Assembly (NCBI RefSeq): GCF_900109735.1
Contig: NZ_FOAS01000003.1
Span: 124,001 to 188,000 of the forward strand
Direction of reading: 5' to 3'
DNA length: 64,000 nt
Source: Atopomonas hussainii
GTDB taxonomy: Bacteria; Pseudomonadota; Gammaproteobacteria; Pseudomonadales; Pseudomonadaceae
Position 1 is the first letter of the stretch, and every line of letters begins with the position of its first letter. Of this stretch, positions 1 to 10,099 are shown piece by piece. The position numbers were made by a program, and so were the translations under genes. The notes under the pieces were generated by a model, which saw only the letters and a list, made by a program, of their open reading frames with translations, searched no databases and had not been told where the DNA came from.

Positions 1-127
1 CGAGCTAGAAGACGCCGAGCTGGCCGCCTTTGCCGAGTTCGCCGAGTCACCGGCTGGCCGTCAGTACTATGCCGCCGCGCTAAGCTCGCTGAAGGCAGGC
101 CTTGCGGTCGGGCAAACCCTGCCTTAA
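1..127 (+). CDS. 3' end of an unidentified protein (partial; DUF2059-like tail?)
   Basis: Only the last 41 codons are present, reading in the frame that begins at base 2 and ending with TAA at 125-127. The tail is acidic then alanine-rich, with a stretch reading FAESPAGRQYY. That resembles the C-terminal 'Phe..SP.G+' pattern of DUF2059-type proteins, but the fragment is too short for a firm call. It converges with the hydrolase on the other strand, whose stop lies 9 bases away. Confidence 0.5.
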   Translation, partial: ELEDAELAAFAEFAESPAGRQYYAAALSSLKAGLAVGQTLP

Positions 128-135
128 TCCAGCCC

Positions 136-1131
136 TTAGCGCTGTAGCTGCTCGCTAAGAAAGGCCAGATACAGCTGACGTAAGGCCTCGGTTTCATTCG
201 CCAAATGATGGCCTGCACCCGGCACGGTAAGCACCGTCGGTTGGTGGAACTTCTGCCCCAGCACCTTAAGGTTATGCCGCCAATCGACGGTCATGTCCTG
301 ATCGCCCTGCACTATGATCAAGGGGTGCGTGCTGTTCGGCGCCGCTTCCATTCTGGGAATCCAACGCGCCAATGCGCCCACCCAGTCCACCGGCAAGATT
401 TGTGGTTGCAGCGGATCGCCAACACGGACGAAATCCAGAAACGCCGTATCGCCACTGTTGTTGGCATAGCGGCGCGGAATGCTGTCCACAAATGGGCGCA
501 GCAAGTGATAGCTCAAGCGCGACATATTCCACGCCACCGGGCGCACTAAGGGCGCCAGCAGCATAATTTTGCCCAGTGCACTGGGCGCTTCGCGATGTAA
601 TAAGAAGTCCAGCACGATACCGGCGCCGGTACTTTGCCCCATCACATGCCAAGGCTTGGGCAAGTCGAGCAGTTCTGCCTGAGCCAGCAGTTGCTGCAAA
701 GTCAGTTGATAAAAGTGGAAATCTTGAATGCTGGCGCGCGCGCCGCTTGAGAGGCCGTGGCCGGGTAAATCACAGGCCAGCACGGCCAAATCATGCCCCA
801 GCGCCCAGCGCTGCAAATGGCCGTATAAGCCCATGTGGTCATAGTAGCCATGCAGTAGCAGCAAACTGCCTTGCGCCGGCCGGCCTTGCGGCAGCCAGGC
901 CTGCATCGCCACCTGATAGGGGCCAACCTCAGCACGCCCCAACAACACCTGCAAGGCGCCCGCCTGCGGCGCCGGCAAGCGGTAATACTGCCAATACTGC
1001 GCGGCTAACTCGGGCACGTTACCGCCAAGGGGTTGGAGCTCGGTAGCCAACTGCTGCAAGGCACTGCTGTGCATGGTGTTGCTCCAGATCATTCGCTTAA
1101 CGCTGGGTTGCTGCGGATAATAGCCGCTCAC
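136..1131 (-). CDS. Alpha/beta hydrolase, lysophospholipase/monoacylglycerol-lipase type
   Basis: A 331-residue cytoplasmic protein with no signal peptide. The serine hydrolase fold is shown by an oxyanion-hole region HGYYDHMGLY, the nucleophile elbow GQSTG (G-x-S-x-G), and a late His in GAGHHLANE that would complete the Ser-Asp-His triad; IIVQGDQDMTVD supplies the likely acid. This is the 'Hydrolase_4' (serine aminopeptidase S33-like) group, which acts on lipid esters, but the substrate here is unknown. The longest frame starts with GTG at 1131. ATG at 1092 is an alternative, and neither has a strong ribosome-binding site. The divergent DUF6436-type gene begins 23 bases away. Confidence 0.85.
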   Translation of the reverse strand: MSGYYPQQPSVKRMIWSNTMHSSALQQLATELQPLGGNVPELAAQYWQYYRLPAPQAGALQVLLGRAEVGPYQVAMQAWLPQGRPAQGSLLLLHGYYDHMGLYGHLQRWALGHDLAVLACDLPGHGLSSGARASIQDFHFYQLTLQQLLAQAELLDLPKPWHVMGQSTGAGIVLDFLLHREAPSALGKIMLLAPLVRPVAWNMSRLSYHLLRPFVDSIPRRYANNSGDTAFLDFVRVGDPLQPQILPVDWVGALARWIPRMEAAPNSTHPLIIVQGDQDMTVDWRHNLKVLGQKFHQPTVLTVPGAGHHLANETEALRQLYLAFLSEQLQR

Positions 1132-1154
1132 TGATTGCCTGAGTTGCCTTTGCT

Positions 1155-1724
1155 ATGCGCTTTATCACGCGCTTATCCGCCCGCCACTGGTTAACTGTAG
1201 CCGCGATTGCGGTGTGGCTGCTGGCCATGCTGACGGCTTTTTTATGGTTTCAGCAGCAGTTTATTCGCCCCTTTAGCGACACCAGCGTCAACCTAGCGCA
1301 GCTGCAACTGCACGCGCCCAAAGCGCTAAGCAGCCCCGGCGCGGTGCGCGTGGTGCATTTCTGGCAGCCGGGTTGCCCGTGCAACGTGGCTAACCAAGCG
1401 CACTTGGCCGAGTTACGGGTGAAATACCAAGGGCAAAACGTGCAGTTTTACCAAGTGCGCCAACCCGGCAGCCAAGGCCAATTACCGCCGCCGCTGGATG
1501 ACTTAGCGGCACTCGAAAGCACCGCTCAGTTTGCCCCACCGGTCAGCCCCGCCGTGGGCATTTGGGATAGCCAAGGGCGCCTTGCCTACTTCGGCCCCTA
1601 CAGCGAAGGTATGGTGTGCAACGCCGCCAACAGCTTTATCGAGCCAGTGGTCGACCGCCTACTGGCCGGCAAAAGCGTGAGCATCAGCAACGCCTTAGCG
1701 GTTGGCTGTTTTTGCCGCTGGTAA
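1155..1724 (+). CDS. Membrane-anchored thioredoxin-like protein (DUF6436 type)
   Basis: A 189-residue protein with one N-terminal membrane helix (about residues 13-33), so the rest should lie in the periplasm. Residues 63-80 read VVHFWQPGCPCN, a thioredoxin-like strand followed by a Cys-Pro-Cys motif where thioredoxins have CxxC. Further cysteines (VCNAAN and a terminal CFC) could take part in disulfide exchange. The domain fits DUF6436, a family common in pseudomonads and of unknown function. The following exported protein starts 28 bases downstream, so the two probably form an operon. A periplasmic redox role is an inference. Confidence 0.75.
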   Translation: MRFITRLSARHWLTVAAIAVWLLAMLTAFLWFQQQFIRPFSDTSVNLAQLQLHAPKALSSPGAVRVVHFWQPGCPCNVANQAHLAELRVKYQGQNVQFYQVRQPGSQGQLPPPLDDLAALESTAQFAPPVSPAVGIWDSQGRLAYFGPYSEGMVCNAANSFIEPVVDRLLAGKSVSISNALAVGCFCRW

Positions 1725-1752
1725 CGAACTCATCCACCCAAAGGAAATGACC

Positions 1753-2226
1753 ATGCGCCGCACTTTCATCACCCTACTGCTCAGCAGCCTGCTGAGCCTG
1801 CCGGCACTGGCTGCGCCGGTGGACAGCATCAAAGCAGAACTGGCCGCCAACTTGGTCAGTGTCGAAGCCAGCCGCAAACAAGCGGTGGCAGCCAATCTTG
1901 GCCTCAGCGACAGCGAAGCGCAGGCTTTTTGGCCGCTGTACCAGAGCTATCGCGAACAAATCAGCGCCCTCGCCCACGAAGGCTTAGGCACCCTAGTGGA
2001 CTACGCCGTGCTGCATAACCAGCAGAGCCTCACCCAAGTTGACGCGGCCAATATTCTCGATGACGTGCTCAAGCGTGAGGCGCAGCGCAGCGTGCTCAAA
2101 GAGCATTTCATTCAGCAGCTGGCCCGCGAGATCAGCCCACGCATCGCCCTGCGCTTCTTGCTGGTGGAAGGCCAGATGGATGCCTTAAGCCGCTACGACG
2201 CACTGCGGCAAATCCCGCTGGATTAA
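1753..2226 (+). CDS. Small exported alpha-helical protein of unknown function
   Basis: A 157-residue product with a clear signal peptide (MRRTFITLLLSSLLSLPALA, cleavage after ALA-A). The mature part is predicted all-helical, with a motif LSDSEAQAFWPLYQSYREQI resembling the helical repeats of small periplasmic proteins of the Spy/'transcriptional regulator' hypothetical group in pseudomonads. ATG 1753 is preferred over ATG 1747 because the AAGGA at 1741-1745 is then correctly spaced (7 bases). The last 4 bases overlap the stop of the convergent AraC gene. No specific function can be assigned. Confidence 0.75.
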   Translation: MRRTFITLLLSSLLSLPALAAPVDSIKAELAANLVSVEASRKQAVAANLGLSDSEAQAFWPLYQSYREQISALAHEGLGTLVDYAVLHNQQSLTQVDAANILDDVLKREAQRSVLKEHFIQQLAREISPRIALRFLLVEGQMDALSRYDALRQIPLD

Positions 2227-3266
2227 CCCGGCGGCGAGCCACGCCGCGTGCGCCGATAGGCCTGCGGCGTTTGCCCAAACCAGCGCCGAAAGGCGCGGTA
2301 AAACGGCGACAGTTCGGCGTAGCCCAAGCGCCGCGCCACTTCTTTAAGCGGCAGCTCGGTATTGATCAGCTCGCTCACGCACGCCTGCCGCACGCTATCC
2401 AGCACACCGCGAAAGCCCATGCCTTGCGCCTTGAGCATCTGCTGCAACTGCGCGGTGCGTAAACCCAAGGCCTGCGCACATTGCGCTTGCGTGGGCAGCG
2501 CAGCGCCGCTGTCTAACTGGCGCGCCAACTGGTAGCGCAAGCGCGCCAGCCAGCGGTCTTCTTGCAGGCTATCGAGCTGCTGCTGCGCCTCGCGCGATAA
2601 CGCCTGAAACACCTCGGCACAGGCATGCCGCGAAGGCTTATCCAACCATGTTGCGCTAAACACCAAGGCATCGTGCTGCGCGCTGAAATGCAGCGGCGCG
2701 GCCAATAAGCGCTGGTGCTCGCTGTGCGTGCGCGGCGCTGGGTGACGCCAATGCACCGCCTGCAGGGTTAGCTGCTCGTCGGTGAGCCAATGCAGCAATT
2801 TAAACAGCAGCAGGCTCAAACATTCGCTCTGCTGGCGCAGGTGAGCAAAGCCGCGATAGTTGAGGTCGATGATCAGCCAAGCGCTGCCGTCATGTTCTTC
2901 CAGCTGCGCCAGCAAGCCGCCAGACAGCAAGGCCTGAAACTTCAGCAGCGCCTGCAAGCCTTGGCGCAGGTTGGGCGCGCTCAATAACAAGTAACTGGCG
3001 ACATCCAAAAAGCGCGGGCGCATGGCCTCGGCCAGATGCAGGCCAATATCACTGTCGCCGGTTAACGGCTCGATGGCCTGCCAAAAGCGCGGCGCTAGCT
3101 CATGGGCTTCGCGCCCCTCGCTAAAGCCTTGCACCCAATCGGCGCCCTGAAAGGCTTGGCGATACACCTGCGCGGGGTCAAAGCCGAGCCGCTCCAGCGC
3201 CTCAAACAAAAAGCGCCGCAAGGTAATCGAATGGGTTAACGGGGTTAACGAGGCGGTTGGTTGCAT
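2223..3266 (-). CDS. AraC-family transcriptional regulator with arabinose-binding-like N-domain
   Basis: 347 residues. The N-terminal two thirds fit the Arabinose_bd-type effector domain found in OruR-like regulators. The C-terminal ~100 residues carry two helix-turn-helices, the second ending with the AraC signature LSPFYRAFRRWFGQTPQAYR. It is divergent from the acylase gene with 116 bases between the start codons, the usual arrangement for a regulator and its target, so it most likely controls the acylase and itself. The effector is unknown. The start is ATG at 3266. Confidence 0.9.
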   Translation of the reverse strand: MQPTASLTPLTHSITLRRFLFEALERLGFDPAQVYRQAFQGADWVQGFSEGREAHELAPRFWQAIEPLTGDSDIGLHLAEAMRPRFLDVASYLLLSAPNLRQGLQALLKFQALLSGGLLAQLEEHDGSAWLIIDLNYRGFAHLRQQSECLSLLLFKLLHWLTDEQLTLQAVHWRHPAPRTHSEHQRLLAAPLHFSAQHDALVFSATWLDKPSRHACAEVFQALSREAQQQLDSLQEDRWLARLRYQLARQLDSGAALPTQAQCAQALGLRTAQLQQMLKAQGMGFRGVLDSVRQACVSELINTELPLKEVARRLGYAELSPFYRAFRRWFGQTPQAYRRTRRGSPPG

Positions 3267-3382
3267 GACTCATCCACAGCAAGATTGACCTGAAAATATT
3301 GACCAGCACAAAAAAGGTCAATGCCGCAGCGCCATGCCCTCGCCACAATCGACAGCTAATAACAAACACAACGAGGATTGCT

Positions 3383-5755
3383 ATGCGCCGGATATTCGCT
3401 ATCTCTGCCTTAAGCGTGGCCGTGGCCTGCGCCGCTGGCTGGGGTTACTTGAACAGCAAAACCCCGACCCGCGATGGCAGCCTGAGCCTTGCCAACCTGC
3501 AAGCGCCGGTCAGCGTGCGCTATGACGAGGTGGGCGTGCCGCATATCCAAGCCGCTAACGAAGCCGACCTGTATCGCGCACTGGGCTTTGTGCATGCGCA
3601 AGATCGGCTGTTCCAGATGGAAATGCTGCGCCGCTTGGCGCGCGGCGAGCTGGCGGAAATCCTCGGCGAAAAACTGGTCCCCACCGACACCCTGTTCCGC
3701 ACCCTGCGCCTAGACCAACAAGCCCGCCAGCGCGCCGCTGAGTTCGACGCGGAAAGCCCCGCAGGCCAAGCGCTAACCGCCTATCTGGACGGCGTTAACC
3801 AGTGCTTGGCGCAGTGCGCCACGCCGCTGGAGTTCGACCTGCTGGGTATTCCCAAACGCGAATTCAGCGTGGAAGACACCTTCGCCAGCGCCGGCTATTT
3901 AGCCTTTAGCTTTGCCAATGCGCTGCGCGCCGAGCCCACCTTGAGCTTTATCAAAGACGAACTGGGTGCGGACTACCTCGCCATGTTCGATCTGGCTTGG
4001 CAGCCCGACGGCGTTATCGAGCGCCCGCTGGCGCAAGCCGACTGGCAAAGCTTGGGCGCCTTGGCGCGGCTGAGCAGCCAAGCAGTTAGCGACTTTGGCC
4101 TGCCACAATTTGAGGGCAGCAACGCCTGGGCCGTGGCGGGTAGCCGCACGCAAAGCGGCAAACCGCTGCTGGCCAGTGACCCGCACATTCGCTTTGCCGT
4201 GCCGTCGGTGTGGTACGAGGCGCATTTGCAAAGCCCCGAGCATGAGCTGTACGGCCACTTCCAAGCACTGATGCCGGTGCCGCTACTGGGCCACAACCGC
4301 GAATTTGGCTGGGGCGTGACCATGTTCCAGAACGACGACATGGACCTGTTCGCCGAAAAGCTAAACCCCGACAACCCCAACCAAGCCTGGAGCCGTGGCC
4401 AGTGGGTCGAGCTAAAGAGCGAAACAGTCGAGATCAAGGTCAAAGACGCCGAGCCCGTGCAGCTCACCCTGCGCACGAGCCCTAACGGCCCGATCATCAA
4501 TGACGCCTTGGGCAAAACGGCGCCTGTCACGCCGGTCAGCCTGTGGTGGCCGATTCTTACCGAGAAGAATCCGATTCTCGACGGCTTCTACGCCCTCGGC
4601 CGCGCCGACAACTTAGACAAAGCCCGCGCCGCGGTAGAGAACATCGAAGCGCCGGGGCTGAACATCATGTACGCCAACGCCAAGGGCGATATTGGCTGGT
4701 GGGCGGCGGCTAAGCTGCCGATCCGCAGCGCACCGGGCAACCCGACGTTTATTCTTGATGGCAGTTTGGATGACACCATCCCCACCGCCTTCCATCCCTT
4801 TAGCGCTAACCCGCAGGAAGAAAACCCGCCGCGCGGTTATATCCTCTCTGCCAACCACCAGCCCAAGCCGGCCAGCGGCATTGAGATTCCCGGTTACTAC
4901 AACCTGCCCGACCGCGCGCAACGCCTAGACCACCGTTTAAGCACCCCCGGCGTGCAATGGAACACGCAAAACAGCCAAGCCCTGCAACTGGATGGCGGTA
5001 CCGCCTATGGCCCACGCAGCCTCGCCAAAGTGCTGCCTGACTTGCGCCACATTGCCGGCGAGGACGACGCGCAACAAGCACTCGTGACGCTGCTGAAACG
5101 CTGGGATGGCGACTACCAACTGGACAGCCGCGCAGCCAGCTTGTTCAGCGTGTGGAGCTACAACGTGGCCAAGGCGGCGATGCACGACGAACTGGGCGAC
5201 GACTTGTTCGACAGCCTGCTGCTAGTACGCAGCTTCGACAGCGCGCTACCGCGCTTGCTTGGCGACGCTCAAGCACCGTGGTGGGATAACCGCAACAGCG
5301 AAGCGCGCGAAAGCCGCAGCGATATTCTCGCCAGCGCTTGGCAGCAAACCCTGCACGACTTTGCCGCGCTAGAGGACAACGGCGCTTGGGGCGCCAGCCA
5401 TACGCTGACCCACCTGCATCCGCTGGGTAGCCAAGGCGGCCTGCTGGGCAAGCTCTTTAACGTCGGCCCGTTCGCCGCCCCCGGTGGTCACGAAACGCCG
5501 AACAACTTGGCCAACCGCCTAAGCCCAGCACCGTGGACCGTTAACTACGGCCCCTCGACCCGCCGCCTGATCGACTTTGCCGAGCCGGAAAAGTCCCTCG
5601 GTATTAACCCGGTTGGGCAAAGCGGCGTCCTGTTCGACCCGCACTACGACGACCAAGCCGAGGCGTATATCCAAGGCCAGTACCGCCCGCAGCGCCTCGC
5701 CGAAGACGATATTGCCGCGCATACCCAAGGCACCTTAGTGCTGAACCCGCAGTAA
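3383..5755 (+). CDS. Penicillin acylase family protein (possible AHL/N-acyl amide acylase)
   Basis: 790 residues, an exported Ntn-hydrolase precursor. A signal peptide/anchor (MRRIFAISALSVAVACAAGW) is followed by an alpha-chain region with HIQAANEADLYRALGFVHAQDR. The autoprocessing site is FEGSNAWAVAGS, with the nucleophile Ser at about residue 246 becoming the beta-chain N-terminus. The later DPHIRFAVPS and a conserved Asn in LSANHQP fit the family. Members hydrolyse amides such as penicillins, N-acyl-homoserine lactones (QuiP, PvdQ, HacB) or other acyl amides, and the substrate cannot be read from sequence. ATG 3383 is chosen over the longer frame from 3299 because it has an AGGA site and starts the signal peptide. 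A strong terminator follows. Confidence 0.9.
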   Translation: MRRIFAISALSVAVACAAGWGYLNSKTPTRDGSLSLANLQAPVSVRYDEVGVPHIQAANEADLYRALGFVHAQDRLFQMEMLRRLARGELAEILGEKLVPTDTLFRTLRLDQQARQRAAEFDAESPAGQALTAYLDGVNQCLAQCATPLEFDLLGIPKREFSVEDTFASAGYLAFSFANALRAEPTLSFIKDELGADYLAMFDLAWQPDGVIERPLAQADWQSLGALARLSSQAVSDFGLPQFEGSNAWAVAGSRTQSGKPLLASDPHIRFAVPSVWYEAHLQSPEHELYGHFQALMPVPLLGHNREFGWGVTMFQNDDMDLFAEKLNPDNPNQAWSRGQWVELKSETVEIKVKDAEPVQLTLRTSPNGPIINDALGKTAPVTPVSLWWPILTEKNPILDGFYALGRADNLDKARAAVENIEAPGLNIMYANAKGDIGWWAAAKLPIRSAPGNPTFILDGSLDDTIPTAFHPFSANPQEENPPRGYILSANHQPKPASGIEIPGYYNLPDRAQRLDHRLSTPGVQWNTQNSQALQLDGGTAYGPRSLAKVLPDLRHIAGEDDAQQALVTLLKRWDGDYQLDSRAASLFSVWSYNVAKAAMHDELGDDLFDSLLLVRSFDSALPRLLGDAQAPWWDNRNSEARESRSDILASAWQQTLHDFAALEDNGAWGASHTLTHLHPLGSQGGLLGKLFNVGPFAAPGGHETPNNLANRLSPAPWTVNYGPSTRRLIDFAEPEKSLGINPVGQSGVLFDPHYDDQAEAYIQGQYRPQRLAEDDIAAHTQGTLVLNPQ

Positions 5756-5768
5756 AGCGCAGCCAGCA

Positions 5769-5810
5769 AAAACGCCAAGGCCGGAATAGTTCCGGCCTTG
5801 GCGTTTTTTA
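5769..5810 (+). terminator. Intrinsic terminator of the acylase gene
   Basis: A perfect 16-base inverted repeat (AACGCCAAGGCCGGAA, loop TAG, then its complement) runs straight into TTTTTT, 15 bases after the acylase stop. The A-run on the other side could let it work in both directions. Confidence 0.92.
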
Positions 5811-5824
5811 ATATTCAAACATTC

Positions 5825-5946
5825 GCCTTTGAGTCAGCGAACAGCTCAAAGGCAAGGCGTACGGAGCACAGCAAGCGAGACATACCGCCTGGTAGGCGAG
5901 CTTGTGAGCACCGCACAACGCCGCCATTGAGTTGTGCAGCCACTCA
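5825..5946. repeat. Imperfect palindromic intergenic element (REP/MITE-like candidate)
   Basis: The 145 bases between the acylase terminator and ntrC hold a short inverted repeat (GCCTTTGAG at 5825-5833, CTCAAAGGC at 5845-5853). A longer imperfect palindrome follows, its arms around 5854-5878 and 5904-5928 sharing CGG-GC-CA-CAAGC on opposite strands. No open reading frame of its own is seen. It looks like an interspersed repeat, but only one copy was recognised here, so this rests on its shape. Confidence 0.35.
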
Positions 5947-5955
5947 AAGACTCAA

Positions 5956-7379
<1,424 letters not shown>

Positions 7380-7380
<1 letters not shown>

Positions 7381-8462
7381 TACGAAGTCGCTCCTTGTTC
7401 CAGCGGCAAGTACAGGCTGAAGGTGGTGTGCCCAGGGTGACTGTCACACTCGATCAAACCGCCATGCTGGCTAATGATGTTTTGCGCAATGGCCAGCCCC
7501 AGACCGGTGCCTTCGGCACGGCCGCTGACCATGGGATAAAAAATGGTGTCTTGCAGCTCGCTGGGAATACCCGGGCCGTTGTCGGTGATATCCACCTTGA
7601 CCACCAAGCGATGGCGCACATGGGCGATGGTGAATTGGCGCAGCGCGCGAGTGCACAAGGTGATGCGCCCCAAGCGCAGATCGCTCTGCCCTTCGATGGC
7701 CTGCATGGCGTTACGGACGATATTCAGCACCGCTTGAATCAGCTGCTCACGATCGGCGATCAGCTCCGGGATGCTCGGGTCGTAGTCGCGCACTAAGGTG
7801 ATCACGTCATCGGTTTCCGCCTTCACTAGGCTGCACACGCGCTCCAGCACTTCGTGAATATTGGTTGGGCGCAGCTCAGGCAATTTGTTCGAGCCGAGCA
7901 TGCGGTCAACCAAGTTACGCAGGCGGTCGGCCTCTTCGATGATGACGTTGGTGTAATCCTTTAAATCTTCGCTGGGTAGCTCACGGGAGAGCAGCTGCGC
8001 GGCGCCGCGAATGCCACCCAAGGGGTTTTTAATTTCGTGCGCTAAGCCACGCACCAACAGCTTGGTGGTTTCTTGCTTGGACAACTGCGCTTCTTCTTTG
8101 GTGATGCGCAGCAGGCGGTCGCGCGGCTGGATTTCAATCAGCAGGTGGTTTTGCTTTTTCGACGGCAGCGGCGTGACGGCGTAGTCCACCGTCAGCGGTT
8201 GACCGCCGGTGGTGATCAGCTGCGCCTCGCGCTTGGTAAACGGGTGCGCTTCGCTCACTGCCAGACGCAAGGCCTCAAGGCTTTCGGCGGTTTCGGTGAA
8301 CAGCTCGCTGACTAACTGACCATGGCTGCGCTGCCCACTGACCGCCAAAAGCATCTCTGCTGCCGGATTCATGTACTCCAGACACAACTGCTGATCGAGC
8401 AAAATGATCGCCGTGGTTAAGTTATCCAGCAGTAGTTTGTGCGGTACCAGGCTATCGCCCAT
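7380..8462 (-). CDS. ntrB: Nitrogen regulation sensor histidine kinase NtrB (NR(II))
   Basis: A 360-residue soluble kinase/phosphatase. It has an N-terminal PAS domain (about 10-120), the H-box LAHEIKNPLGGI with the phosphorylated His, N-box NIVRNAMQAI, G1 DNGPGIP and G2 GTGLGLAIAQNI. It receives the nitrogen signal through the PII protein and phosphorylates NtrC. ATG 8462 is chosen because a G-rich AAGGGGG site precedes it with good spacing and the protein then matches the family length. The longer frame to 8570 adds an unlikely 36 residues. Upstream, 8463-8717 holds no gene and must contain the ntrBC promoter. Confidence 0.96.
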
Positions 8463-8717
8463 GCTGCCCCCTTGCTGTGCACCCATCGCCCCGAAAGCGA
8501 CAGTCAGAACAAGACAGGTTCTTTGCAACCTGCTCGTTTTTACCCATTGCGGCTGTCCGACCTTGGGCAAAACCTATTCAGCTAGGGATTTGCAAAAAGC
8601 GCACCACAGCCAAGGAAAGCGCCGAAACAGCAAGGCCCGCCACTAGAGCAGGCTGACTGCCCTAGCGGATCAACGGTTTTACCATGGGGAAAGTGTAATG
8701 CGCCGCAAGAAAGCGCA

Positions 8718-9416
8718 CTACTTTGGTGCGTAGTCCGCACTATAAGGGGCAGGCTCGGGGTCGCTGCCAATAGAGGGCAAAAGCGATGGCAGCCAAGAGG
8801 GCAGCAACGAGGGCCTCTCTTCTTTGGGCTTGTCTTTTAGCGGGCACTCTAAACGCACACCCCAATCGCCTTTCTGACACGGCTTAGTGCGGCGCTTCTG
8901 ATCCAACGTCATGCGTTGCACATGCACGGGCTGGGTGGGCGTGCGCTCGATGATGCGCCCCCGCGCATCGACAATCTCAACGGCCAGCTGATGCGTACCG
9001 CGCGTGAGGTTCTCCACGTTAAACACCGGGCTCACGGACGCATCGCCATACACAGCGCCATCTAACTGCAAACGGTACAAATGCCCGGAATACAACTTCG
9101 GCTCACTGCTGGCGGTGACAATCAGGTTGCCAGCGTTGTTGTCCTGCACATGACTATCGGGCTCGGGGAATAAAATCCGCAGCACCTTGTAGCGCGGTGT
9201 TTGGCTTTCCAGCGGCTCTGGCTTAGGCGCCAGTGGCGCGGGCGCTGGCTGCGACATTTGAGTGGTACGCGGGGTGATCTGCACCCGCGTGGCGTGCGGC
9301 GGGTGCGCGCCATCGCTAAAGACCCGATTACCTTCGGCATCGATCCAGGTATACACATCAGCGCGCACCAAAGAGGTGCACAAAAGAAACAACCCGATAA
9401 TAACCGCGCTGCGCAT
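8718..9416 (-). CDS. Exported DUF4124-domain protein (second of pair)
   Basis: 232 residues with a signal peptide (MRSAVIIGLFLLCTSLVRA) followed by the DUF4124 domain, VYTWIDAEGNRVFSDGAHP. Next come a proline-rich linker, a beta-sandwich-like segment (about 75-165) and a proline-rich acidic tail. Its ATG (9416) overlaps the TGA of the preceding paralogous gene by one base, so they are co-transcribed and translationally coupled. DUF4124 proteins are periplasmic and of unknown function. Cysteines flanking RLECPLKDK may form a disulfide. Confidence 0.85.
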   Translation of the reverse strand: MRSAVIIGLFLLCTSLVRADVYTWIDAEGNRVFSDGAHPPHATRVQITPRTTQMSQPAPAPLAPKPEPLESQTPRYKVLRILFPEPDSHVQDNNAGNLIVTASSEPKLYSGHLYRLQLDGAVYGDASVSPVFNVENLTRGTHQLAVEIVDARGRIIERTPTQPVHVQRMTLDQKRRTKPCQKGDWGVRLECPLKDKPKEERPSLLPSWLPSLLPSIGSDPEPAPYSADYAPK

Positions 9417-9958
9417 CAAGGCGTCGCCTTAGGCAGTGGCAACGTCGGCTTTGGTGTACCCAGTGCCACGCGCTGCACGGTAATGGTCACGCTATTGCTG
9501 CGTTGAATCTCTTTTTCGCCGGCCAACACCACCACCTGCAATTGGTGTGTGCCGCGCTCGATATTGGTCAGTGACAAAGGGCTCACGCCCGGCTCGCCCA
9601 CCGCACTGCCATCCACCAGCGCTTGCAAAACGTGCCCCGCTGCCAACGCTGGCACGCTACGCACCACCACTTGGAAGTCGCCGTTATTGGCGCGAATCGC
9701 CTCAGCGCCATCAGGGCTGGTGATCTTCAACACTTTATAGTTCGGCGCCTTAGCCACTTCTGGCTTAGCCGTGGGCGGCAAGCTGCTTGGCTCTACCTTC
9801 ACCGCATTGGGCGTGCGCACATCCACTTGCTCGGCTTGCGCGTCTTGTGGCGGCTTATCGGTGAGCACGACATTGCCGTTGGCGTCGGTATAACGGTAAA
9901 TCTGCGCACTGGCCAACAGCGGCATAACCAGTAACACAATCAATGGAAATCGGCGCAT
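9416..9958 (-). CDS. Exported DUF4124-domain protein (first of pair)
   Basis: 180 residues. A signal peptide (MRRFPLIVLLVMPLLASA) is followed by the DUF4124 signature IYRYTDANGNVVLTDKPP and then a beta-rich segment. That segment matches its downstream neighbour in several places, for example YKVLKI and ERGTHQLQV here against YKVLRI and TRGTHQLAV there, so the two arose by duplication. ATG 9958 has an excellent AAGGAGG site 5-6 bases upstream. The longer frame from 10045 is not needed. It lies just downstream of glnA but behind glnA's terminator, so it is probably transcribed separately. Confidence 0.87.
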   Translation of the reverse strand: MRRFPLIVLLVMPLLASAQIYRYTDANGNVVLTDKPPQDAQAEQVDVRTPNAVKVEPSSLPPTAKPEVAKAPNYKVLKITSPDGAEAIRANNGDFQVVVRSVPALAAGHVLQALVDGSAVGEPGVSPLSLTNIERGTHQLQVVVLAGEKEIQRSNSVTITVQRVALGTPKPTLPLPKATP

Positions 9959-10051
9959 AGCAGCCTCCTTGAGCAATGCCTCAACCTTACACCGCCCAGC
10001 CGCGCTGGCAAGCGGCGCGCGCTGGCTGCGTGGCGCTCTTAACATTCAGAA

Positions 10052-10079
10052 ACAACAAAGCCGCCCGAAGGCGGCCTTG
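10052..10079 (-). terminator. Terminator after glnA
   Basis: On the minus strand, a GC-rich stem (AAGGCCGCC / GGCGGCTTT) closed by a TTCG tetraloop is followed by GTTGTTT, about 20 bases past the glnA stop. Confidence 0.8.
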
Positions 10080-10099
10080 CTGCGAATTCCGAAGAGGAA

